NCBI GenBank assembly: GCA_013330315.1
Contig: DUIO01000320.1
Span: 8,126 to 21,295 of the forward strand
DNA: 13,170 nucleotides
Direction of reading: 5' to 3'
Origin: Methanosarcina sp.
GTDB lineage: Archaea; Halobacteriota; Methanosarcinia; Methanosarcinales; Methanosarcinaceae
Part shown: positions 6,432-12,982 of the stretch, one piece after another
Numbering within the stretch: position 1 is the stretch's first letter
How the letters are laid out: each line of letters starts with the position of its first letter
Position numbers and translations under genes: made by a program
Notes under the pieces: generated by a model
What the model saw: only the letters and a program-made list of their open reading frames with translations
Database searches by the model: none
What the model was told of the DNA's origin: nothing

Positions 6432-7396
6432 GCCCGGAAGCAGCCCATATTGAAAGTTCCTGCATTACAGAAGCCTGCACTGAAGAGTATTCTGAAAAAA
6501 AGCGCGAAATCTCCAGCCTCAACTTTAAGTTTCCCGGAGAGTTATTATTCAAGATTTCCGGAAGGCGTAAAGGCCTCAAGGGACAATTAAATAGGGGAGG
6601 AATTTTCCTTTTTGTTTTTTTCCTGTTCATGGCATTATTCCCTTCCTTTCTTGCCCCCTATGCCCCAAACGAACGATTCACCCCCTATAAAGAGCCTTCA
6701 TGGGATCACTTCCTCGGGACAAACGACATAGGAAACGATATATTTTCCGAACTTGTGTACGGATCAAGGATCTCAATGACAGTGGGCTTTGCGGCGGCTC
6801 TGGTCTCAACCCTGATAGGAGCTATCCTCGGGATCTGTGCAGGCTATTTCAGGGGAGCGCTTGACGAATTGCTTATGGGTTTTACCGATGTTGTCCTTAT
6901 TATCCCGAAAATTCCTCTTATCATAGTGCTGGGAGCATATCTGCAGCCAAGCATCTGGATACTGATCCCGGTACTCGGTCTCCTGTCCTGGGAGTCTACC
7001 GCCAGGGTTACCCGTTCGAAAACTCTCCAGCTCAGAGAGGCAGGCTATGTTAAAAGTGCCCGATGCATGGGCTTTTCTTCCTGGCACATAATGAGCACAG
7101 ATATTTTTCCCAACCTCTACAATGTCCTGCTGCCCAAATTCATGCTGGCAACAGCTTCGGCAATGATTTCCGAGGCTTCTCTTTCTTTCCTGGGACTAAG
7201 CGACATAAGCATGAAAAGCTGGGGTACCATGCTTTCTTTTGCCTTTTTCAGGGGCGGTTTTATCCGGGACATGTGGTGGTGGTACACGCCTCCGGGGATA
7301 TGCATCACCCTCTGCATAATATCTATTGCACTGATAGGGTTCGGACTGGAAACACAAGGAAAGGAACACGTAAGAGAAGGGGCGGATGCAATGTGA
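6428..7396 (+). CDS. ABC importer permease, DppC/OppC type
   Basis: A 322-residue partner permease. After a hydrophilic N-terminal extension of about 55 residues come helix one (about 57-76) and the family signature APYAPNERF. HFLGTNDIGNDIFSELVYGSR (about 94-114) is the DppC-specific pattern before helix two. Further helices lie near 117-140, 150-171, 175-188, 235-256 and 288-306. The EAA-like loop reads EAGYVKSARCMG (204-215). SEASLSFLGL (248-257) is a strong DppC hallmark. The start overlaps the previous stop as ATGA, and the stop overlaps the following GTG start as GTGA. The long extension is somewhat unusual; related proteins often have 20-30 residues here. Together with the preceding gene it builds the membrane pore. 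Confidence 0.9.
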   Translation: MSPEAAHIESSCITEACTEEYSEKKREISSLNFKFPGELLFKISGRRKGLKGQLNRGGIFLFVFFLFMALFPSFLAPYAPNERFTPYKEPSWDHFLGTNDIGNDIFSELVYGSRISMTVGFAAALVSTLIGAILGICAGYFRGALDELLMGFTDVVLIIPKIPLIIVLGAYLQPSIWILIPVLGLLSWESTARVTRSKTLQLREAGYVKSARCMGFSSWHIMSTDIFPNLYNVLLPKFMLATASAMISEASLSFLGLSDISMKSWGTMLSFAFFRGGFIRDMWWWYTPPGICITLCIISIALIGFGLETQGKEHVREGADAM

Positions 7397-8346
7397 ATGT
7401 GAGTATTGTTAATACGCTGCTTGAAGTAAAGGACCTCCAGGTCTTTTTTAAAGGGATAAAAACCATAACTGCCCTTTCAGGGATTTCTTTTTCGATTGCT
7501 GAGAGCGAAACCCTATCCCTTGTTGGAGAGACCGGATGTGGGAAATCTGTGGCTGCACATGCAATTATGCGACTCTTACCCTCTGAGGCCAGGGTAAAAG
7601 GGATTGTAAAATTTAGAGGAAAAAACCTGCTCGAACTGAGCGAAAAAGAAATGGTAGAGATAAGAGGAAAAGAAATCGGGATCATTTTCCAGAACCCCTC
7701 TCTTGCACTCAATCCGGTATATTCCATAGGACACCAACTTGCAGAACCTCTGTGTGTTCATAAAAAAGAAAAGAAGGAAAAAGCGCTTTTTATGGCAGCA
7801 GGAGCCCTAAAAAACATGGGTTTTGCAAATACCGCCGAATATATTCGTTATTATCCTTCGTGGTGCTCAGGAGGAATGAATCAGCGTTTTTTGATTGCAG
7901 CTTCGACCATACTTGGCCCTGCCCTCCTTATAGCAGATGAACCAGGCAAAGGGCTTGACAGAAAACGCGTATCCGAACTTGAAACTGAGCTCAAGAAATT
8001 GAAATTTAAAAATAAGACTGCTTTACTCCTTATAAGCCATGATCTCAGCTTTGTACAGAGGCTTGCAGATAGGGTTGCAGTAATGTATGCCGGAGAGATT
8101 GTTGAAATGGCGGACTCTTCAAGCATTTTTGAGGAGCCGCTGCACCCTTATTCAAAAGGTCTCCTGAACAGTTTACCAGAAAAAGGTTTCATTCCCATAC
8201 CCGGCTTTTCTCCTTCACTCAGCAACCTTCCTTCAGGCTGCAGGTTCTACCCGCGCTGTTCCCTGAGAAAAAGACACTGTATTGAAAATCATCCTGACCT
8301 TAAAAAAATAAATGGGAGAGCTGTGAGGTGTTTTCTATATCCCTGA
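7393..8346 (+). CDS. ABC importer ATPase, DppD/OppD type
   Basis: A 317-residue nucleotide-binding subunit that hydrolyses ATP to drive uptake. Walker A GETGCGKS lies at 45-52, the Q-loop at IIFQN (Q100), Walker B LLIADE at 178-183 and the switch His at LLISHD (H216). The signature is CSGGM (158-162) rather than LSGGQ, and the D-loop region reads GKGLD where relatives mostly have TTALD. The C-terminal oligopeptide-transporter domain (HPYSKGLL onward) is present and carries four cysteines spaced C-x5-C-x6-C-x16-C (283, 289, 296, 313), a likely [4Fe-4S] site as known in Dpp-type ATPases. I chose GTG 7393, which overlaps the permease stop and has a GGGG/GGCGGA ribosome binding site upstream. A longer frame back to 7063 is only an overlap with the permease gene. 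Confidence 0.88.
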   Translation: MNVSIVNTLLEVKDLQVFFKGIKTITALSGISFSIAESETLSLVGETGCGKSVAAHAIMRLLPSEARVKGIVKFRGKNLLELSEKEMVEIRGKEIGIIFQNPSLALNPVYSIGHQLAEPLCVHKKEKKEKALFMAAGALKNMGFANTAEYIRYYPSWCSGGMNQRFLIAASTILGPALLIADEPGKGLDRKRVSELETELKKLKFKNKTALLLISHDLSFVQRLADRVAVMYAGEIVEMADSSSIFEEPLHPYSKGLLNSLPEKGFIPIPGFSPSLSNLPSGCRFYPRCSLRKRHCIENHPDLKKINGRAVRCFLYP

Positions 8347-9026
8347 GAGCGGATAGGCTTTCAAAAACTTACGAGGCTGGCCTTCTAAGTACAGGAAAAT
8401 GCATTTTCCGGGAAGTCTCATTTGAAATCAGGTCAGGAAAGACCTTCGGACTTATGGGATCATCCGGAGAAGGGAAGAGCACTTTAGGGAGGGTTGTTGC
8501 CGGGCTTGAAAAAGCCACAACAGGCTCCGTATATTATAAAGGCACACCGCTTACCTTAATGAAAAAAAATGAAAAGATAGCCTTCCGCCGTAAAGTCCAG
8601 ATAATGTTTCAGGATCCCACGGATGCTTTCAACCCGAGGAAAAAGATAGGGCACGCGATTTCTGAGGTCTTAGCACTCCTTGGGGTTCCAGAAGCCAGAC
8701 ATTCATCAAAGACAGAAGAGATGCTTATAACCACAGGCCTCCCCAAGGAAGTGCTTTCACGTTATCCCTCACAGATTTCAGGCGGCCAGCTCCAGCGCCT
8801 CGCCCTCAGTCGAATTCTCCTGCTAGACCCGGAATACATTGTCCTTGACGAACCGACCTCTGCCCTTGATGTTTCGGTGCAGGCTCAGATTCTCCACATG
8901 CTTAAAGAGGTACAGACTGAACGAAACACAGGTTACCTCCTTATTTCCCATGATGAGATTGTTATCCGTTTTATGTCCGACAGCTATGGAGTGCTTGAAA
9001 ACGGGCAGCTGAAGATAATCGAGTAA
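8328..9026 (+). CDS. ABC importer ATPase, DppF/OppF type, short form
   Basis: A 232-residue second ATPase, the partner of the preceding one in an asymmetric dimer. Walker A GSSGEGKST lies at 44-52, the Q-loop at IMFQDP (Q95), the signature ISGGQLQR at 150-157, Walker B IVLDEP at 171-176, the D-loop SALD and the switch His at LLISHD (H208). All catalytic positions are canonical, unlike the first ATPase. The protein ends soon after the H-loop, so the C-terminal oligopeptide-transporter extension of about 60-80 residues seen in most DppF/OppF proteins is missing. The start is GTG at 8328, inside the end of the previous gene (19-base overlap), with GGGAG at 8313-8317 as ribosome binding site. It is the last gene of the operon. 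Confidence 0.87.
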   Translation: MFSISLRADRLSKTYEAGLLSTGKCIFREVSFEIRSGKTFGLMGSSGEGKSTLGRVVAGLEKATTGSVYYKGTPLTLMKKNEKIAFRRKVQIMFQDPTDAFNPRKKIGHAISEVLALLGVPEARHSSKTEEMLITTGLPKEVLSRYPSQISGGQLQRLALSRILLLDPEYIVLDEPTSALDVSVQAQILHMLKEVQTERNTGYLLISHDEIVIRFMSDSYGVLENGQLKIIE

Positions 9027-9061
9027 TAGCTTTCAGATCCGAGTTTCGGGTAGGGAGTATT

Positions 9062-9110
9062 CAGTCCTTTTCTCTTTACTCAACAGGACTGGTTTATAGA
9101 TTTTATTAGT
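9062..9110 (+). terminator. Candidate terminator of the ABC importer operon
   Basis: CAGTCCT (9062-9068) can pair with AGGACTG (9085-9091) across a 16-base loop, followed by the T-rich stretch at 9092-9108. It begins 36 bases after the stop of the last ATPase gene. Confidence 0.5.
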
Positions 9111-9136
9111 GAACTTCGTTCATGAGAGCGAAATCT

Positions 9137-9157
9137 TAAATAAAAAAAGTAAAAAGG
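9137..9157 (-). terminator. Oligo-T terminator of the DmrX operon
   Basis: Read on the minus strand, runs of five and seven T followed by ATTTA begin about 20 bases after the TAA at 9178-9180. It is interleaved with the opposing terminator, so the two operons converge on a shared 150-base spacer. Confidence 0.55.
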
Positions 9158-9177
9158 AGAGAATTGAAAGCCTGGGT

Positions 9178-9897
9178 TTAAAAAAGCTCCAGAATGGCTT
9201 CAGGGCTTTCGAGTACGGTAATTCCCTGCAGCCCTTTTACAATTTCAACATTTCTCATGTCTACATCCCTGACAAGGACTTCAACCGGCCCGCCCTTAAT
9301 TGCATTATAAGGGCACAGCTCTTTACAGATCCCGCAGCCTTTGCACTTTAGAAGTTCTATCTGGTCCGTAATGCCATTTTTCTCCGAAATCGCTCCATGG
9401 GGGCAGTTTTCCCTTGGGGGGCAGGTCTCACAGTGCCTGCACTGTTTCCTGTCAATATTATAGGGCATTTCCGAGACAATCGAGCCTTCAATGTCCACAG
9501 GTACAATATAGACTGGAACCCTTCCCTTAACAGCCTGGGCAACAGCATTGGTTACGAGGGAATCAGCAATTCCATAGGCGATTTTCGAGACTGTGTTTGA
9601 AGTTGCAGGTGTAACAAAGAGAGCATCATACCTGTCAAGGACAAAGCGCCCAACTTTAGGGGAACTTGAACCCTGCTCACTTTCCCGGAAGATCTCTTCA
9701 AGGTAGTCTCCTCCCGAGATTTTCACAAGCTTCTGCTCAAGCCCATACATCCGGATAACCTCTTCGCCGGCTCTGGAAAGGTATGTATTCACTGAAAGTT
9801 CGGGATTCCTGAGCTTGAGTTCTTTAAAGACCTGGTAACTGCGATCCAGGAAATGCCCTGCTCCTGTAATACCCCATGCAATGCTTTGAAAGCTCAT
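9178..9897 (-). CDS. dmrX: Dihydromethanopterin reductase (acceptor), iron-sulfur flavoprotein
   Basis: A 239-residue cytoplasmic enzyme that reduces dihydromethanopterin to tetrahydromethanopterin (here probably the sarcinapterin form), the last step in making the C1 carrier of methanogenesis. The N-terminal part (1-145) is a flavoprotein domain: WGITGAGHFLDRS (8-20), a typical FMN-binding start, and FVTPATSNTVSKIAYGIADSL (94-114). The C-terminal part is a ferredoxin domain with two four-cysteine motifs, C153-x2-C156-x2-C159-x5-C165 and C185-x2-C188-x2-C191-x3-C195, each followed by a Pro as in [4Fe-4S] sites. This two-domain layout is that of the characterised Methanosarcina mazei DmrX. ATG 9897 has no convincing ribosome binding site, but an in-frame TGA sits four codons upstream. 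It is the last gene of the four-gene unit, 69 bases after the DUF447 gene; a weak TATA in that gap could give it separate expression. Confidence 0.88.
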   Translation of the reverse strand: MSFQSIAWGITGAGHFLDRSYQVFKELKLRNPELSVNTYLSRAGEEVIRMYGLEQKLVKISGGDYLEEIFRESEQGSSSPKVGRFVLDRYDALFVTPATSNTVSKIAYGIADSLVTNAVAQAVKGRVPVYIVPVDIEGSIVSEMPYNIDRKQCRHCETCPPRENCPHGAISEKNGITDQIELLKCKGCGICKELCPYNAIKGGPVEVLVRDVDMRNVEIVKGLQGITVLESPEAILELF

Positions 9898-9908
9898 GAA
9901 AAGAAGTC

Positions 9909-9953
9909 ATGCCCCAGGGAGATAATATAATTTTCTAAAAAGAATGCCCCGGG
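9909..9953 (-). promoter_or_regulatory. Candidate internal promoter of dmrX with flanking direct repeat
   Basis: On the minus strand AAATTATATTATC (9921-9933) looks like a TATA box 24-36 bases upstream of the ATG, rather close. ATGCCCC repeats at 9909-9915 and 9944-9950 on either side of it (plus-strand reading), offset 35 bases. Weak evidence. Confidence 0.3.
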
Positions 9954-9966
9954 TACAAAAAGAAAT

Positions 9967-10605
9967 TTAAATTCCGAGAACTTCATAAAGTAATTTCATA
10001 GCTTCCTTCTCGCTGTCTCCACCGCATTTTGAAACAAGGCTCTCATAGTGAATTATCCAGTCAAGATACTTTTTTTCTCCGGATAACTGGTAACGGGTTG
10101 CATGAACCGTAGCTTCAAGAACCGCATTGAACCCTCTATTGGGTACCGGAATCTCTTTTCTATTAGATTCATTAAAGCCTGCATTAAGAGGAATGAGATC
10201 GGCAACAAGAGATTGATCCGTATTTTTAATATTAATGCATTCAAAAACTACCCAGGCAGCTGCTTCTTTAAGAACGGGAAACTTAAGCCCTCTTGCTGGC
10301 ACATATTCAAATTCGGAAGGATCAAGATCAAAGAATGTCGAACGAACAAAAAGCAGGGGGTCGTAGACAACATTTGAAGCAAGATATTTTTCTTTAAGGA
10401 CATTCGCCCAGGTATGGCTGCCTCTGAACAGGCGGACAAAAGGTCTTTTGCCTTTTGTAATGACGCCTATGGGAGCAGCATTAGGGCGCTCAAAACCGGT
10501 GCTCGCAATTATCTCGGAGATCCCTTCCCTGATCCCGAAGGAAGGAAGGTCAATAGTATGATACGGCTTTTCAAATTTCCTGTAATCGGAAGAGGATTCA
10601 CTCAA
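9967..10605 (-). CDS. DUF447 family protein (FMN-binding split-barrel type)
   Basis: A 212-residue protein that I recognise as DUF447, an archaeal family (with some methylotroph members) whose solved structures show a flavin-binding split barrel. Visible features are GIREGISEIIASTG (24-37), RPNAAPIGVI (40-49), VRLFRGSHTWANVL (57-70), then VPARGLKFPVLKEAAAWVVF (102-121), and a helical C-terminus with AVLEATVHATR (161-171). The arrangement of a barrel followed by helices is consistent with binding a flavin or deazaflavin, but no reaction is established. The start is TTG at 10605, overlapping the CitG-like stop as TTGA, with a strong GGAGG nine bases upstream; there is no other in-frame start nearby. 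It sits between the CitG-like gene and dmrX, which points to a role linked to methanopterin chemistry, possibly as a redox helper. Confidence 0.82.
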   Translation of the reverse strand: MSESSSDYRKFEKPYHTIDLPSFGIREGISEIIASTGFERPNAAPIGVITKGKRPFVRLFRGSHTWANVLKEKYLASNVVYDPLLFVRSTFFDLDPSEFEYVPARGLKFPVLKEAAAWVVFECINIKNTDQSLVADLIPLNAGFNESNRKEIPVPNRGFNAVLEATVHATRYQLSGEKKYLDWIIHYESLVSKCGGDSEKEAMKLLYEVLGI

Positions 10606-11684
10606 AATCTTAAGCCTCCGAGAAGGGCAATAAAAAGCCCTGCAATAATGATGTCTGCCGTAGAGCCCGGATTAATCTTTTTTACCAGAAGTTCGGAGTC
10701 AAATTCCTGTATTTGAGGGAGGATAGATGCAAAATCCTGCGCTGTTTTCCCTGAAGTTTCCCAGCCTGAAAGAATTTCACCTGCTCTGAAAGACACATAG
10801 TCCGCAGTTTCGATATCAAACTTGGTCTGGATAAAGGTATCCCTGTGTTTTGAAAGCAGTTTCAGGAAAGTGTATACTACAGCCTCATTGATTCCTGTGC
10901 CCGAACAGGTGGGAACCGAACCTCCAGTCAAAGCTTCTGCTTCACAATTTCGCGCCTGCATAAACTCAAGAATGCTTTTTGCCCCCTCAAGGCAGCGCAC
11001 GAAGCCTGTGGTCCATTCATTTGCTATCAGGTCATAATCCCTGGCAATTTCCATAAGGGCATAAAGGGTAATGTCCTGACTCCTGAGATCGGCAGTTGAT
11101 TCGGGGTCTTTAAGGTCAAATTCATCCACACTATTTACCCTGACTCCCACATGCCCGAAAGCCCTGTAAAACTCAACGGCATCTTCACAGTCCGTTGCCC
11201 GGACAAAAGCATAGGCACGGGAGACCAGACCCTCAAAATCGCCTGCTTCAAGCCGAAAACCCACTTTTTCGCAGCAGGTTTGTTCTTTTTGTTGTCTTTG
11301 TTCTTGCTGGTCTCTTGAAAATTCACCCGCAGCCATTGCCAGAGGGATCAGGAGTAAGAAGGCTCCAAAATGAGTATTTCCTCCCCGCTGCCAGGCAGAG
11401 CTTTCGTAGACTGCATTCCTGAGAAGTGATCCTATCTTTTCCGTGCTTCTTGCAGCAAGCTCAAGGACTGGATAGACTGCAACCGAAGAGGCAACAAAAT
11501 GCTCAAAACAGGTATCAGGATAATTATGCTCTCTATCAACATTTCCCGGCTTCGGAGATGCTGAGACCTCAAGCAGCATGGCAAGCTGTGCACATCGCGC
11601 GATCAGGCTGGGGATAAGAGATTCTCCCCCCGATCCCGTCGGTCCGAAAGCATTGCAGGAGAAAGTGGTGTTACTTGGATTCAT
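10602..11684 (-). CDS. CitG-like protein (triphosphoribosyl-dephospho-CoA synthase family)
   Basis: A 360-residue protein of the CitG/MdcB family. Characterised members join ATP and dephospho-CoA to form the 2'-(5''-triphosphoribosyl) prosthetic-group precursor of citrate lyase or malonate decarboxylase. Hallmarks are SPKPGNVDR (43-51), RGGNTHFGAFLLLIPLA (100-116), and a C-terminal NPGSTADIIIAGLFIALLGG (338-357). A Gln/Glu-rich insertion with two adjacent Cys (about 123-148), plus a 25-residue N-terminal extension, make it longer than the usual ~290 residues. No citrate lyase or malonate decarboxylase genes are in view, and the linkage to DmrX and DUF447 suggests another substrate. ATG 11684 lies inside the end of the upstream gene (14-base overlap); its ribosome binding site is weak, which fits coupled translation. 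The stop overlaps the next start. Confidence 0.82.
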   Translation of the reverse strand: MNPSNTTFSCNAFGPTGSGGESLIPSLIARCAQLAMLLEVSASPKPGNVDREHNYPDTCFEHFVASSVAVYPVLELAARSTEKIGSLLRNAVYESSAWQRGGNTHFGAFLLLIPLAMAAGEFSRDQQEQRQQKEQTCCEKVGFRLEAGDFEGLVSRAYAFVRATDCEDAVEFYRAFGHVGVRVNSVDEFDLKDPESTADLRSQDITLYALMEIARDYDLIANEWTTGFVRCLEGAKSILEFMQARNCEAEALTGGSVPTCSGTGINEAVVYTFLKLLSKHRDTFIQTKFDIETADYVSFRAGEILSGWETSGKTAQDFASILPQIQEFDSELLVKKINPGSTADIIIAGLFIALLGGLRF

Positions 11685-12810
11685 TTACGGGAATCCTGGC
11701 GTGGTCAAGGATATATTTTGACAGTTTCTCTTTAAGCCTCATGTATTCTGCATCAGAGAGGTCAAGCGTATTTAAGACACCGTCCCTGATCCAGCAAGGC
11801 TTTGAAATCTTACAGCACCAGACAAGGCTTCCGAAACAGGTATCTTCGCCGAACTCGAGCATAGTGCCTCTGGCAAATTCCATTTTTGTCCTGGCAAATC
11901 CTTCTGCAGTATATCCTAGCTTTTTGAATTTCTCGTGCACAGGGCAGGGTTTTACCGGGAGGCAGCAGAAAGCCAGAGCCCGGAAGTCTCCTTCACTACA
12001 AACGTGTTTGGGGGCATTGTACCAGCCTATAGATTTCTGATATGAAGTGACACTCTCTACAAGTTCTGTTATAAGATTGGGGTTTTCCATAACTCCTCTT
12101 GCGACAGAGACCATATCAGCTCCGCGGGAAAACATGTCCTTTGCAGCAGCAAAATCAGTAACCGAGTTGTTGCCTATAAGGAAAAGTCTCGTAGCATCCC
12201 TGTAATTTGTAATCGCATCAAGGTCTGCTCCAAACCCTTCAAGCATGGCATCCACATGGATAATATCAGCCCCGGCTTTATCAATAAGCCTGGCAAGTTC
12301 TATGTCATTTACTACATTCGCCCTTACCTTTATGGAAAGAACAACTCCGGTTTCTTTTATCGCCTTTATCCAGGAAGAAAGCCTTGGAAGGTCACGCAAA
12401 AGGGCTTCACCTATGCCTGCTTCAAGCATTTCAGGCTGCTTGCAATGAGCGTTTAATTCAAGAATTGCCCCTTCTTCTTTTACAAGCTTTGCAGCTTCGA
12501 TCAGAGGCTCAAGACTAGTGCTTCTTACATTTACCGCAACAGCGCTTCCGGAGGTTACAGCCCGAATTTCCTTTTTGATAAGCTCCAGAGGTTCGTCGGA
12601 AATAAACTCTTTCCTGCCCCGGGCTACAAGGTCTGATGCAACTTTCATAGATCCTTCATCCAGATTGAAGGCTCCAAGCACTACGAGCCCGGCATCACCT
12701 GCATACTGGCTGGCAAAGGCGCTGTCGGCAATTCCTGCCATTGGAGCCAGTGCGATAGGATTTCTAAAACGGACATAACCAATATGCAAATCAAATAGAC
12801 AATCACTCAT
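11671..12810 (-). CDS. DUS-like TIM-barrel protein with methanogenesis marker 9 domain
   Basis: A 379-residue two-domain protein. Residues 1-255 form a flavin-type TIM barrel of the NifR3/dihydrouridine synthase superfamily: NPIALAPMAGIADSAF (17-32) is the FMN-binding first strand, ELNAHC (118-123) holds a Cys where tRNA-DUS enzymes have their catalytic one, and SIKVRANV (159-166) and LIGNNSV (211-217) complete the barrel. Residues 271-339 are a 69-residue core with eight cysteines (271, 282, 283, 289, 325, 332, 333, 339), including two aromatic-CC-x3-KPC repeats. This is the methanogenesis marker 9 domain, known from methanogens and of unknown function. A GAGGT ribosome binding site five bases before ATG 12810 supports the start. 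It is the first gene of the operon. A plain tRNA-DUS role is unlikely given the domain fusion and the neighbours, but the reaction is unknown. Confidence 0.87.
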   Translation of the reverse strand: MSDCLFDLHIGYVRFRNPIALAPMAGIADSAFASQYAGDAGLVVLGAFNLDEGSMKVASDLVARGRKEFISDEPLELIKKEIRAVTSGSAVAVNVRSTSLEPLIEAAKLVKEEGAILELNAHCKQPEMLEAGIGEALLRDLPRLSSWIKAIKETGVVLSIKVRANVVNDIELARLIDKAGADIIHVDAMLEGFGADLDAITNYRDATRLFLIGNNSVTDFAAAKDMFSRGADMVSVARGVMENPNLITELVESVTSYQKSIGWYNAPKHVCSEGDFRALAFCCLPVKPCPVHEKFKKLGYTAEGFARTKMEFARGTMLEFGEDTCFGSLVWCCKISKPCWIRDGVLNTLDLSDAEYMRLKEKLSKYILDHARIPVNESK

Positions 12811-12815
12811 GTTTT

Positions 12816-12820
12816 ACCTC
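12816..12820 (-). promoter_or_regulatory. Strong ribosome binding site of the marker 9 gene
   Basis: On the minus strand GAGGT lies five bases before the ATG at 12810. It fixes the start of the first gene of the operon. Confidence 0.7.
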
Positions 12821-12900
12821 TTAAAAATAAGCGTGGAAACTGAACACACAAAAATGATAGTTATAGTTAGATATTAAGCTAACGAATCTTTTTAGGTTTA

Positions 12901-12944
12901 TGAGAATCTTTTCTCAAAGAATCTGCGAAAATGGAAAAATCCAT
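12901..12944. repeat. Two perfect short hairpins in the operon leader
   Basis: TGAGAA (12901-12906) pairs with TTCTCA (12911-12916) across four bases, and ATGGA (12931-12935) pairs with TCCAT (12940-12944) across four A. Both would lie in the 5' leader if transcription begins at the AT block near 12970. Confidence 0.5.
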
Positions 12945-12965
12945 CTTATTTTCACGATTACAATA

Positions 12966-12982
12966 CATATATATTAATATTT
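12966..12982 (-). promoter_or_regulatory. Candidate TATA box of the marker 9-dmrX operon
   Basis: The minus strand reads AAATATTAATATATATG, the best TATA-like block upstream of ATG 12810. It would give a leader of about 130 bases. A nearer alternative is CTTAATATC at about 12871-12879. Confidence 0.4.

Noticed and set aside
7063..7392. Long frame that would extend the first ATPase by 110 residues at its N-terminus
   Set aside because: It lies wholly inside the DppC-type permease gene in another frame, its translation is Cys/His/Phe-rich with no ATPase similarity, and the GTG at 7393 has the expected GTGA overlap and ribosome binding site.
3565..9026. Assignment of the ABC importer as a nickel transporter
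   Set aside because: Methanogens need nickel and the family includes Nik systems, but peptide systems share the same gene order and motifs; no ligand-specific residue could be identified by eye.
11671..12810. Calling the first operon gene a plain tRNA-dihydrouridine synthase
   Set aside because: The barrel resembles DUS, but the eight-Cys marker 9 domain replaces the usual C-terminal tRNA-binding helical domain and the gene context concerns methanopterin.
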